Source: Dastarcus helophoroides (lineage: Eukaryota; Arthropoda; Insecta; Coleoptera; Bothrideridae). From it: a stretch of 64,000 nt of DNA. Within the stretch, counting starts at the first letter, position 1, and each line of letters begins with the position of its first letter. The notes below the pieces were generated by a model, which saw nothing but the letters and a program-made list of their open reading frames with translations, searched no databases and was not told where the DNA came from. The stretch lies in assembly GCA_028583605.1 (NCBI GenBank), contig CM053333.1, forward strand, positions 28,251,302-28,315,301, in the 5' to 3' direction. This document shows positions 22,056-34,030 of the stretch, piece by piece. Position numbers and translations under genes: made by a program.

Positions 22056-23189
22056 CAGGGCGAGTCAGAGAAAGAATGGGCCAACGCTAAATTGGAGATA
22101 TTTCACACCAAAATATTACCATTGAGCTCAGCATGCTTTATACCAATGTCGCTGGTTTAAGAGATACAGGGTGTTCAAAATTTAAATTCTCAATAATTGA
22201 GAAAGTTTTGATACTATAAATTTAATATTTGGGAGTTTTATTATGTTTTTCGGTGTAAGAATTATGAATTTTATTTTTATTTTGACGCTACCCGTAGATG
22301 GCACTAGTTTTACATTATTATTTACATAAATTAAAATATATTTTTTTATCTGTTCAGTTATGCTTGAAGCAAATTGATATTATAAAAAAACGATCAATTT
22401 TACAAAAAAAAAGGTACTTCTGTCTGGATTGCCTTAAGGTATCGGTTTTTGAGTTGTTTGCATTTAAAAGGAGAAGCAATAAAAGCCACAGTCAATAACA
22501 ATTAAAATTATTGAGAGAATGACAAACTTCAAATCGAATGTTGGAAGTGTCAACCACCTACCTCAATAAATTTTAAATTTCATTTTATTAAATGTCAAAA
22601 TCAAAATTTTCCTATGATTTTTAAATGTATTTGCAGCTTCTTGGATTGTTTACCGCAACTCCTGAAGATGATTTAATTCTTTCTAAAAAACTAAATTCTC
22701 CAAATTTGAAATAATATTATAATATCTGCACCTTAAAAAATCGTAAAAGAATATATTAACATTTTTAAATGCAAATATCTTTAAAACCGATAGTTTTAGA
22801 CGACTCAGGCAGAAGTACCTTTTCTTTGTATAATTGATTGTTCTTTTATGTTCTCTATTTGTTTTGAGCGTAATTCAACAGACAAAAAATATATGTATTA
22901 ATTTAGATAAATAATATGGCGAATCTAGCGTCCTCTATAAGAAAGGTCAAAAAAGCTTAACATTCATAATCCTTACACCAAAAAACAAAACTTTTAATTT
23001 TTAGATTTAAAGTTTTAAAGCATCAAAACTTTTTCAATTATTGAGAAATTTCAGAAGAAAATTAAAATTTTGAACGCTCTGTATTTCGTAAACCATCCAC
23101 ATTGGTATAAGACATATTGAGCCTAATCGTAATATTTTTGTGTCTAGTATTTCCCGTTTTGTGTTGGCCCATTCTTCTGACTGACCCTG
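22056..23189. mobile_element. Long palindromic (foldback) element, 1.13 kb
   Basis: The left end CAGGGCGAGTCAGAG(A)AAGAATGGGCC returns in inverse at the right end, and similarity continues for more than 220 bp on each side (for example TACCAATGT, TTTCGGTGTAAGAATTATGAA and its counterpart). Inner segments near 22420 and 22800 (AAGGTACTTCTGTC and its inverse) are also paired, so nearly the whole unit is one hairpin. It has no ORF and no certain target duplication. Confidence 0.75.
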
Positions 23190-23880
23190 AAACACATTAA
23201 AAATTGTTTTTTTCAACTGAGGTTTAATGCGACATTTAAAAATATTTCAATGGTTATAGGATGCGTTCAAGTATTAGATAGACGAAATAGATTCGTCATT
23301 TTTAAAGTGCCACTTCAAGTGCGTAAGACAAAAATCCGAAAATTTTACATTCTCTCATAAAATAAAACCTAAAGAAGTGTCGATTTTAAAATAACAGAAC
23401 ACTGCTCTTTTTTAAGTGTGAGTACTGATAGCTTCGAATTTATTTCGTAACCAGCTCATTTAATTTTAAGAGATATTTATCACTTTCCAGGAATAAGAGT
23501 TTTAATATTCATATTTCTGCTTACATTATTACGCACTACATACATCCAAGTTGGCTAGCGAGAAATGTAATGACAAACCAGTGCCCCTTTTTTGATTGAT
23601 GACCTTTGAACCGGCGGCTCTTTAATGGAGTGATAGCGCTTTATTTCAAAAGAAAAACCCTCGCCTAATTGATTACTTTTCAAGTTTAATCCGACTCGTC
23701 TATCAGATGCATTCATTATGAATACGCAGACTGTTTGGCAATTCAGCTGTTGTTACAGCTGCAACTGATAGGAAAACAAAAACACATTTGCTCAGAATTA
23801 TACTGACATAAAGGTTGGTCTATTCACTTTTCTAGGTAATCGATAAGAGATTGTTGTCAAATCTTTAGCTTTTATATTAT
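23190..23880. other. No recognisable gene
   Basis: Unique-looking AT-rich sequence with no open frame above 60 codons and no repeat relation detected. Confidence 0.45.
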
Positions 23881-24235
23881 ACAGATACATACATATACTG
23901 TGCCAATTTAAAAACGTACCACGTTTAATATGTTAATTGTTTGACAAAATATGGCATTTGGACAAAAACACCTCAAATTTATTTTTAAGGGGACATCTTT
24001 TCAGCTGATGTTCAATTAAATTACGTCTACCTTTGAGCTGGGGGGACTCAACTCCTAAAATCTTAAATGAGAAGGGGGGTTGAGCAATACCTCACTTGAA
24101 AGGTGGTTCAATTGCCTTTTTAAGTATACCACATACTTGACCTTTCTGTTCAATAGTTTTTGAAAAATAAAGAAATACTCCTAAATAAGCTAGGTAATAA
24201 ATGTAATTGTAATGAAACATAACATAACAAGTAGT

Positions 24236-25190
24236 TTACTTGATTAAATTCTCCAAATGTAGTCCATTATTTTCTAAACAGTGATATAGTTTGCTTTCAA
24301 ATGCCTCCCTAACATTCTGAAAAACTTGTACTTTAATTTCTCGACACGCAGCTGTAATACTTCCCCTTAATTCTTCCAAATCTCGAGGCTGTGTTTTATA
24401 AATAATCGATTTAAAGTATCTCCACAGGAAAAAATCTCGAGGCTTTAAATCGGGTGATCATGATGGTGGGCTATTCGATTGCTCCTCTTCTACCAATCCA
24501 TCTTCCAGTAAATCTATTATCTAACCATTGCCTAATCGAAAGAAAGTAATGTGGTGGGGTTCCATCTTATGGAAGTAAAGAAGATCTTCTTGCAAAACAA
24601 CATTACCAGCCCCATCAACTTGAATTTCTAAATTATTTGTTATTAAGAGGTCTATTAAATCAAGTAAGTAGTGCTCACTAGTTTGGTTTCCCTCAATGAA
24701 TATAGGCCGAACAACTGCATTTCCAAGTATAACAGCCCATACCTTAATTTTGTCTGAATACTGTGAAATATCTTCCCTAAAAAGCCCCAGATTTTGATCG
24801 CTCCAGTGCAGGCAATTGTGCTTGTTAACATATTAAGGAAAAACGTACACTCATCACTGAAGCAAATGTTGTTCAAAATCTCTTGATTGTTATTTATTAT
24901 ATCTGTCATCGTTTCGCAAAGTCGTCATTAAAAAGTTGTTGAGGAATTTGCATTTTATGTGGTTGGAAGTTATTTAATTTTAGCGCTCCCCTTACTGTTT
25001 CGTGTGACATTCCTACTTTGCAAGCTACAGTATGAAGTGAGGCGGTCAGGTCCGCAGTAAAGGTGCCTAAAATTACTATTTGAGCTGCTTCATTTAAAAC
25101 AAGTATATTTCTTCGTTTTTTTATGGAAACGGAACCGGTTTCAGTAAAGGGTCTAGCCGTACTTCCATAACGAAGTTGCCCCCACCGGGA
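24236..25190 (-). pseudogene. Tc1/mariner-superfamily transposase relic (second family)
   Basis: Read on the minus strand: PFTETGSVSIKKRR near 25150, VACKVGMSHETVRGALKL, LNNICFSDECTFF (first Asp), KHNCLHWSDQN, KVWAVILGN, FIEGNQTSEHYLLDL, a degraded second Asp region (VDGAGNVV), a stop, then SPDLKPRDFFLW (third Asp) and a C-terminus LEELRGSITAACREI to HLENLIK ending at 24236-24238. It matches a family common in insects annotated as transposable-element/Tc3-like proteins, different from the mariner at 18.9 kb. Several stops and shifts are present and the 5' part is lost where family X begins at 25366. Confidence 0.8.
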
Positions 25191-25365
25191 ACCTATATGG
25201 TGGTATATGTCATTACGTATAGAATGTCATTAGAAATTAATATATGTAGATTTCCCCCTGCATCTTCAGTTACCATGGAGATAATTAAAAATCACCTTCC
25301 TCGGGCACCTTTTTTTCTAAGTGGTTTATCTGCTGAACTATTGAAGATAGCGAAGAAAAATAAAC

Positions 25366-25787
25366 CGAATCTAATAAATGTTCAAACCTGTGCATTAGAA
25401 TCCTTGTCTTCTGGGAACTTTTTCCTAGAGAGCAACCGCTTCGCCAGGTGGCAGTGTTTCAACTGTTGGTAGTTCAGCTACCTATGATTCACTATACACG
25501 CCTGGAGGGCTGCATGAATTTGTAGTCTAGGTTGCATTCTACTTGCATACGACATTGTTGGCGATGGCCATAATTTCTCTATGGACCAATAGGTGGTAGT
25601 ACTAAGAGTCACACGCTTGACGTCTGTGAATTTTTAAGTACTTACTTGTCGGAACATTTGTTAGCATTCGAGTTGGATATACCAAACTGACGAGATCTAA
25701 CAAGATCGAAACCGGTATTTGGTTTCCAAAATTCGAACCTAATAATTTTTCAAACCTATTGGTCTGTGCGTTAGAATCCTTGTCTTC
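25366..25787 (-). repeat. Family X repeat copy
   Basis: Begins AATCTAATAAATGTTCAA, passes through the CTAGAGAGCAACCGCTTCGC, CGCCTGGAGGGCTGCATGAA and GGACCAATAGGTGGTAGTAC landmarks, and ends with a second ATTGGTCTGTGCGTTAGAAT after the GTTGGATATACC box. The same wording at both ends shows that the repeat is tandem in nature. It truncates the transposase relic to its left. Confidence 0.85.
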
Positions 25788-25789
25788 AT

Positions 25790-26920
25790 TATCAATAAGA
25801 TTTGTTTTAAACCTGGGCGCAAATAAACTAATCTTGTTAATTTAAAAACAACTAATATATAAATACTTTTTTCCATAAAAAAGTTAAATAAGAAATAGGG
25901 ACATAAAAATTACCTTTTGTTGTAATAACAGAAGTTTATTTTTTTATTAATCGCATTATCTACATTCGATGTCGAAGTTTATTTCGTGTTATCATGTCAA
26001 TAATCAAACAAATTCACATAAAAACAGTTAGAAAAACTGCTTGACGTTTTTAAGGACTTAAAATTATAAATATATTTAGAAGAAAAAAAAATGAAAATTA
26101 TTTTTACAATTTAAAATAGCTTTTATTTTATTTTGGGAAAAAGAAATTGACAATGAATTTCTTTGAAATTTAAAATCTAAATAAATATTTTGAAAAAATT
26201 AACGCTAAAATTTTAATGTCTTGCTTTAAAATTCTAATTTAAAAACTACAAATTTTATTTTGAAATTAAAAAAAAACCATTAAAATTTATTTCATTACTT
26301 AAACACGAAAAATTAAAAGTATTTCATAATTTTTAATTTATTTGCTTACCAGCTTTAGTAGCCATTTTAGGTCTTAAGAAATAAATGTGTTAAAATCGGC
26401 TACATTATCTCTATAATTATTTCTTCACAGATTTTTTACACAAAACTTTTGGTTAAAAATATATTGCACACCACGACCGCTGGTCACTATAAAGTAACAA
26501 TTTTCTTTTGTCAATATGAGTATTTGTTGTGGCAAGTCTATAACTATATTTTTAAGAGTTGAAAAAATAAGGTATTTAAAACTGAGTGTATATTAAAAAT
26601 AATTTCATGTAAAATGCATCATCTCGGAATAATAAAAAAAAATCACAGATCTCTAGTTCAAAAGTCCTGTTCTTGACTGTCGCTTAAATTCACACACTAT
26701 AACTGGTTAAAAACTTATATTACTATTTTTAAAACTATATTTAGGTTTGCTTAAAGTTTATTGATTAAGAACGGCATAGTTCAATTAACTTCGTATATAG
26801 TTGCTAATTTTTGTTGTAGATAAGTATTAGAATCATTTGCGGTGAAACAATATGTATTGGTTTCTTTTCTGGGCAAGTAAGATTCAAAATTATGTATAAT
26901 GACTAAAATGTCTGATAATC
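25790..26920. other. No recognisable gene
   Basis: Strongly AT-rich, no meaningful ORF in either strand, no TE ends recognised. Confidence 0.5.
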
Positions 26921-26923
26921 AAA

Positions 26924-27284
26924 ATAATCTATTTCTTGATCAAATGTGAATTTAATTGGGCTGCATTTTCAGTTTAATTTATAAATAAATTTGTATAATT
27001 CTTTTACTCGTACAGTTTTCGCATTTAATTCAGATTCAAAGAAAATACTACATTTTATTTTATTTCTAAAATGCTCCTGAAAAGGTTGGGTAAGAGTAGA
27101 CTTGATAGATTTTGCAAGTTGTACCGTTTATTTGCTTATAAAAATTATTAAATTCAAATAACATCGCTTAACGCCATATGCCGCTGTGTGCTGATACAGA
27201 AAGTTGTCATCAAATGACATCAGACGTGCGAGAAAGAGATGCCATTATCTCATGCGCCTGAACTTCTTTAGTAATAGTAGCATG
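26924..27284. repeat. Dispersed repeat Y, copy 2
   Basis: Matches 18138-18600: CTATTTCTTGATCAAATG, GATAGATTTTGCAAGTTGTA, ACATCGCTTAACGCCATATG and CATGCGCCTGAACTT occur in the same order. It is followed directly by a family X fragment, repeating the X-Y association seen at 18.1 kb. Confidence 0.75.
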
Positions 27285-27495
27285 GGATATACCAAACTGA
27301 CGAGATCTAACAAAATTGAAACCGGTATTTGATTTCCAAACTTTGAATCTAATAAATGTTCAAACCTATTGGTCTGTGCATTAGAATGCTTGTCTTCTGG
27401 GAACTTTTCCTAGAGAGCAACCGCTTCGCTAGGTGGCAGTGGCATGCCTGGAGGGCTGCATGAATTTGTAGTCTAGGTTGCATTCTACCTGCAAA
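27285..27495 (-). repeat. Family X repeat, shortened copy
   Basis: Contains GGATATACCAAACTGACG, AATCTAATAAATGTTCAAAC, GAGCAACCGCTTCGCTAGG and GGAGGGCTGCATGAATTTG, with a deletion between the GGTGGCAGTG and CCTGGAGGG boxes. It ends in a short (TA)n run. Confidence 0.8.
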
Positions 27496-28800
27496 CGTAT
27501 ATATATATATATGTGTAAGTATATTACATACATATATGGCAATTCCATATATTTTTTCCCTATCTTTAGTCGCTTAGTGCGCCTGAAGAAGTTTTCACTT
27601 CAATAAAAGAACAATCGGGGTTATTCATAATATGTGCTCCTTTAACCATCTCTCCAAATCATTAATTTAAAAATATACTTTCCTTTACGCTCGCTAGTGA
27701 AATATATTTGCTGCATATTTAATAAAATTTCAACTTTGATTTGGATCACATGACGATAGCAGCAAGCTCAATAATCATGGTGAATACTTTCAATAAATTG
27801 ATTAAAAACCAGTATATTGTGTGTCTATATTTCATCAGTTTTTGCAAAATTATTTTATTAGTCATATAGAGGGTAAATTGTACATCCACTAGATCAAATT
27901 AATTACACCCACAATTACAATAATTTAGGCAATGCTTTTGATTATTCCTGATAAACACACTACAGTTAATGAACATCAATATCAACTAGAGTTGTCGACT
28001 GTGTATTCCGCATTGATTATCCAACACTTTCCTTTGCGTGTAAATACATAGCTAGACTGCATAATTAAGCCAACATGCCGTCATAAATTGGGGACCAATG
28101 ATCCGAAAAATACGTTCCAAATTATTTTCCTTCCGTAATGTAATAAAAATTTGTTTTCGATTTAATAGTTTACTATTGATTGGAGGGCAGGATTATATGA
28201 AAACATTCTATGAACAAGGATTCTAGTGAAATAGTGTACATTTCAAAAACCATCAATAATATGACACAAATGATAATGTCAACTTAAAGCACCAAAAAAA
28301 ATCAAAATAAAAAATGTTGCTATTTTATAAATAACAAATTAAAAACTTTATCGAATATTTCCTAACGTCGTTAGTCCTTTAATCGCCTAACTTTTCCCCA
28401 TTGAACTAAATTGATTTGTCATTTCCAAACGCCCATACTGACCTCCTTTAGACATAGTGTGCACAGCTTTTTTTGCACATTGATTGAAAATACTGGAACG
28501 TCAAAAATTTTATCAAAAAATAAAAATAACCTCAAGATCTGATTCTAAAAGCAAAAGAAAGAATTTTCTACACTAGGAATAAAAAATTATAACTGTCCAA
28601 AGAATCATTGAAAGGTTAACAACAAACTAGAGGTATGTCGGTAATAAATGTCATTAAGGTTGGACCGGTGATAATGTAGGAGATTATAGAAGGGTGGTCA
28701 TCTTCAGAAGTTGGACCGGTGTGGAGGTAAGGGATTAAGTTTACTACTGACCATGGACGCGTAAAGGTGTAGGGAAAACTATTCTTAAATAAATAATTCC
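27496..28800. other. No gene recognised
   Basis: A short TA/CATATA microsatellite at 27496-27540, then AT-rich unique sequence. At 28634-28735 the phrase GTTGGACCGGTG occurs twice about 60 bp apart. No coding region is supported. Confidence 0.45.
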
Positions 28801-28819
28801 AAATTAAAGCTCATCAGGG

Positions 28820-28960
28820 GAGAGATGCGCCGATTGTTCACATATGTCCACAATCGAATGGCACAACTAAAATGACCCTCAATGAGAGCACACGGATGGC
28901 CTGTGCAACAGCTTCTGTTAACTTCACATCAGTTGTCTACAGTTTAAATTCACAAGGGAG
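28820..28960 (+). pseudogene. Possible Ty1/copia integrase fragment
   Basis: A short frame reads APIVHICPQSNGTTKM and then TLNESTRMACATASV. The spacing of PQ-x-NG and the following TLxE-x-x-R-M resembles the copia-type integrase (P-Q-x-N-G-V-x-E-R, N-R-T-L-x-E-x-A-R). It is very short, lacks the Glu-Arg pair and is cut by the element that starts at 28967, so this is tentative. Confidence 0.3.
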
Positions 28961-29339
28961 ATTATACCGGGTTATTCACAAGATTCACGACATACGACAC
29001 GAAAGATTATGCCTACATCAGCGTTTTCCAATTAGTGGGTCGGAACCCGGCACCGAGCCATGAAAATAAACTACCAGGTCGCAGAATTATCTCCCTATTT
29101 TCCAATCATTCATAAAATTTATGAGAGCAAGAGGCAACATTTCTTACCTTTCTCTTTCGTAATTTTTTGTAATCATAAAAGTGTGATCAAGGAGATCAAA
29201 AAGAAAATTGGCTTTTTTATTTCAAATTATTGTAATAAATTTAGATTTTTTCTTATTTTTTTTCAGAAAATGTTTATTCTTGTAAAAAATATGGATTATA
29301 CTCCAGGACATTGACATTTTAATACCTTGACGACGTACA

Positions 29340-30700
29340 CTGTTTTATAATTTGGTTTAACGGGCGGAATTTTCAAGCTCTGAAGAAGTCAACTTTTTTT
29401 TTAATGTCCTGTATATTTTTTTAATTTACGCTTTGTCTAAAAAACTGATTTCTAAAATGATTTTCACTTTTATAATACATACTTAAAATTTTTGCAAAAA
29501 TTTCATTATCCTTTTTTTCTGAACGTTTAGATTTTTTTGAATATTTTAACCTTTTTCTGAAAATCTCAACCTTTTGAAAAATTGTTACTTTTTTAAAAAA
29601 ATTTGACTGACCGAAAACGTCGACCTTTTAAAAATTTTGATTTTGTAAAAAAAATTAATTTTTTAAAGAATTACGCTTTTTTGAAAGTTTCGAACTAAAA
29701 AACGACTTTTTAGAAAATGTTCACGTGTTTCCAGTTTTTTATTGAAAATTTCGACACTTAAAAATTTCTTTCTATTTTCAAAATTTTTCTACTTATTTTA
29801 AAATTTTCACCTTTTTTAAAATATAGGCTTTCTTGAAAATATTATTTTATTTATTTTAAAAATTTTGACCAACAACTGAATTTTCTTAAAATTTTGACTA
29901 AATTTTCTACTTTTTCTCGAAATTTTCACTTTTTTTTTGTAAATTTAGCTTTAAAAAGATCAACATTTGAAAATGTAGACTAAGAATTTCGGTATATTTT
30001 GTCTCTTTCGAAAATTTCTTTTTGCAATTTTTGACTTAAAACGTTCTACTTATTTATTGCTTTTCGGCTTTTTTGGAAATTTCGGGTTTTTAAAAAATTT
30101 TCGTCTCTTTCAGAATTTAAACTTTTAAACATTTTGACTTTTTGAAAATTTCGGCATTTCAAAATATCTACTTTTATTTTCAACATTTGTTTCAAAAATT
30201 TCTACTCTTTTTCGAAACTTCAACTTACTTTAAATTTTTGTTATGAAAATTCCGACTTGTTTAAAAGTAATTTTGACTTTCGTTAAAAAGCAGATATAAA
30301 TTTTTTTAAATTTTGATATTTTTCTCAAAATTGTTGTTTTAAACTCACAGAAACTGAAAACTAAAGATTTAAATTTGGAGTTTTAATTGTTTTAATAAGG
30401 ATTGAAATATTTGACTCACAATAAAAATTCCACATTTAAGAAAGAAACCCAATTATAACTTTCATTTCCAAATTTCAAGAAAAAAGTCCAAATTTCTGTT
30501 TTAAAGTCGATGTATTAGGTTTAAGAAATTTTCAGTTTTCACTAAAGCTATTTAAAAAGTCAAGGTCAAGCAATTTCGATGTTGAAAAAAATCTAGCTAA
30601 AATTGATTTTAGGGAAAAGACAAGTTTAATTTTAGATCAGAAATTCCGAGCAAAAACGTAAACATTTTTGTTGGAAAAAATAAAAGGACAATTCGATTTA
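29340..30700. repeat. AT-rich degenerate minisatellite
   Basis: Repeating TTTTGAAAATTT, TTTTCGAAATTT and AAATTTTGAC modules, pyrimidine-rich on the plus strand until about 30300 and then of mixed or opposite sense. Same family as the arrays at 8-13 kb and 47.6-49.1 kb. Confidence 0.75.
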
Positions 30701-31827
30701 ATTAGCAAAAAATCTGAAAAAAAAATCTTGCGATTTCTGAAGTCAAATTCTTTGCAAAAAAGTAGAAATACAAAAAGCCAAAATTTTAGGTTTAAAAAGG
30801 AAGTTAAAAATATAGGCAGCCTTAGAGACAACCAGCAGACGTGAAAATTTAAAACTAAGAAATACGTGATGTAGTTCGAACCCACACTAGTAAGCAAGTC
30901 AGAATATTGGAAATATTTTAAAAGAAATGCTGTCAAACTGACCTACCTTTTCATATTTTTGGTTTGGATGCTTATATTGTGTGGAAACGAATCTGATATT
31001 TATTGATAATGAAATACACTTTAGTGTTAACAGTAAAATATACTTTTAATATTAGGGCATGCTGGTAACGCGTAATAGTGACGCGTGGATGTCGCGCGAA
31101 ACCTCAAGTTTACCCCCTATTCAAAATTCCTCAACGCGCCTTACGAAGTTTTCGAAGGACAAGACAAAATTTCGACTTCTAATTTCAAAATGTAGTCGAA
31201 ATTTTCAGAAGAAAACGAAGTTTTAAGATAATTAAGAAATCTTGGAAAGCATAAAAATAACCGGGCCATGGAAAAAAAGTTTGGGAAACGTTGCCCTAAA
31301 TTATTTGATTTAAAGTTTTGTTTTGGTGATGGATTGGCGGTATATTTTAAAATTAGTTTTGTAATGTACAGGGTGTCCCAAAAGCATAAAACGTATCAAA
31401 GTTTTATTTCCTAAATGAAACAGCCTATATATTTTTACATTTTTAGATTGTAGGGTCAAAATAATAACAATCATTTAGGTTTATCTTACCTAAATCTTGA
31501 GAATTTGAGATATTTTGTCAAAATGTGGTAAGAATTTTAACGTTTAAATTCTTGTTTATTAATTTTATTTAACATTTCTACGACCCAGTTTGGAAATATT
31601 TAAATTTTTATTAATGTTTGTTGACAATATACTAAAGCAGTTTTTGAAATAGGACTACGTGATATATAAATTTATTTAAAATGTCACCTCATGATAGTTG
31701 ACAAAAAATTGGTTAGTTTATTTTACACAGAATAGAAAAAAATGAAAAATAGAAGACCGAAATTAGATGTGAAAAAAATTTGTTTTTTTAGATAAATTAT
31801 GAAAACATAACAAAATGTTGTACGATA

Positions 31828-31874
31828 GCACTGGACATCGATATTTCGCTCTCATTTGAGTTCGTCAGCAGTAC
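31828..31874 (-). ncRNA. Hammerhead ribozyme-like motif (type C)
   Basis: On the minus strand: stem I GTACTG, core CTGACGA, a stem II region containing CTC-AAAT-GAG, core GAAA, a short self-complementary stem III (TATCGATG), GTC, then CAGTGC, which pairs with GTACTG over six positions (one G-U). All conserved core bases and the cleavage triplet are present. The weak point is stem II, which has unpaired bases next to the core. Hammerheads of this layout are known from Penelope-like elements. Confidence 0.5.
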
Positions 31875-32224
31875 ATAACATGGAAAGGGTGTTGCACCAG
31901 AAAAGCTACACAAAGCGGCAACTGCACAAATACCGCTGGTTTTCTAAAAAGGCGAGACTGCTCGCGCCAGAAAGAGAAGAACGTTGTTGATATGGAAATA
32001 ATAATGTTGTTTATATTAATATATATCATATTGTCAGTCATACAATAAACATCAATTTTTTAAGTATTAACTAACGTTTTAATCATGTATAACTACGATT
32101 CTCTACAAAGGGAACAATGAGGAAGAAATACTTAAAAATAAAAAAATTTAAATATATAACAAAATTTTTAAAATGAATAGATGTTTCATCAATAATTTAC
32201 GCTGGTAAAAATTTAAATATTTAA

Positions 32225-32445
32225 ATCCCGATCCACAAGAAACAACTACTCCGAGGGCTAATACCCCTTCCGGCATTTAACTACACTTGTGGGTTGAACT
32301 TACATGCTCTTGGTGGTTAGTGTTCCTAACTGCCGAAATTTCTTCAGCTTAGTAGTAAGAAGCACTCACCATTTGCGGAGGCCCTTCGTTCCGTTAAAGG
32401 AATAGCTTTATTCTTCATCGTGGACTCTTATTGGTCGGAAACATT
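32225..32445. other. GC-richer island of unknown nature
   Basis: About 220 bp of noticeably higher GC within AT-rich foldback DNA, with wording such as CCGAGGGCTAATACCCCTTC, GGTGGTTAGTGTTCC and GGAGGCCCTTCGTTCCG. It has no ORF, no convincing tRNA-like promoter boxes in the right order and no other copy in the window. Confidence 0.4.
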
Positions 32446-33640
32446 ATGTTTATTAATTTTATTTAATATTTTTACGACCCACTTTGGAAATTTTTTAATT
32501 TTCATTAATGTTTTTTGACAATATTCTAAAACAGTTTTTGAAATATGACTACGTGATATCTAAATTTATTATATTGATTGAATTCTACTAATTGATTAAC
32601 TTTTGTGTCGCACATGTAAAAAATTGATTAGTTTATTTGGGGTGTTCAAAAATTATAACTAAATAATTGCCAGTTTAAAACGATAATAAATTGTTTATTT
32701 TCAATGAAACACTCTGTATTTTATGCCAATGTCAGTTGTAGAATTTAATTCTCTATTGAATACTGCGAGATTTTCCTATAGCTAATTGTTCCCGTTTTCA
32801 TGGAAAATGCACATTTCCAAAATGAAACCGTTTTTAGCTAAAACATTTTGAAAAATCTGAATAAACAGCAGAACTAAAGAAATAATATGTGATAATCATC
32901 ATTTAATATTGTAAATATTAAGGATTCATTTGAAGGAGAAAAAAAAAATGGAAATACAACATACAGTATTGGTCTATTAGAGGGGATTAAAATTAAGCCC
33001 TTCGACTCTAAACAAAAATATAAAACCCGCAGCAATATTTGCTGGGCTTCATTTAGTAAATCTTCCTCAATGCGTCCCTTCACATTATCTGATATAATTG
33101 GAAATGAGTCAAAACAATTTATTTTACATAACCTCCTAGAAAATCAGTGAATTTAAATTGGAGCAGATGGTGAGGATCAATTGTGAAATACATTTCAGAT
33201 CTAGGGATTATGAAATATAAACATTTGAAAATTCTTCGACCTCACGATGGCAATGTGGTGGAGTTCCGTCCATTGTAAGCGACGTCACTGCCCCTTCCAC
33301 TAAGTGTAATAAGATTGGAAATGATTTCTCAAAAATAATAAAAAAAGTTTCATTTGAATTTTTCACAAAATAGGGTTCGTTTAATTTGAACTCACCCATT
33401 TTTTAGGGGAATATTAAAATAAATTGTTTTGACACATCTTCCATAAACACTAGGTAATACGAGGAAATGAGTCAGAGCAGTTTTATGGAATAAATGCCCA
33501 GAAATATTGGCAAAAGTTGGTAAAGATCTTGAAAATAAATTATGTTTTCGTTTATTGTCAAAGGATCGTCATTTTAACATTTATAATAGGCCAATATTGT
33601 ATGTGTATTTGCAACATTATTTTGAATTAATCTATAATAT

Positions 33641-34030
33641 TGTTACGGACTTTATCGGTTCGAATTGATTAACACGTGAATTGAACAATACCCACTTTAT
33701 TTTCAAACTCAACTCGGATCACTACAACTGAATAATTAACTCACTTATTGACTTCTAACTGCTAACTCACTACTTAACTACACCAACTCTAACTGACTAA
33801 CTCGAGGGAGAGCTGGCCGCTTTATATAGTTTTGGCCTCCAGGTTCTAGAACAATCCGGCAGATGAGGCTTATCGTTTGCCGAAATTTCGGGAACGCTTA
33901 TCTGCCGTTTGCTTCGTTATCGCGGCCGCTTTCCCCTTATGAGATCTTTTTAGAAACTTTTCTTATGCACTAAATTCTACAATTTACATTTAGTTATAAT
34001 ATTTAAATTTAACGATTAAAAGTTGTAACA
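33641..34030 (+). mobile_element. Solo LTR of an LTR retrotransposon
   Basis: 390 bp beginning TGTTACGG and ending TTGTAACA (short inverted TGTTAC/GTAACA). It contains a TATA-like GCTTTATATAG followed by GGTTCTAGAACAATCCG, and the GCGGCCGC box. A second copy lies at 44540-44929. No internal gag-pol sequence adjoins it, so it is a recombination remnant. The target duplication is not clear. It lies within the foldback element, so it is younger than that element. Confidence 0.8.

Noticed and set aside
27583..27615. CTGAAGA...CACTTCAATAAAAG resembling a hammerhead core
   Set aside because: An AAGT/ACTT stem exists, but GAAA and a cleavage triplet are missing and no second copy was seen.
32290..32330. 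Possible tRNA-derived SINE promoter (GGTGGTTAGTG, GGTTGAACT)
   Set aside because: The box-like words are in the wrong order and spacing, and no A-rich tail or copies are present.
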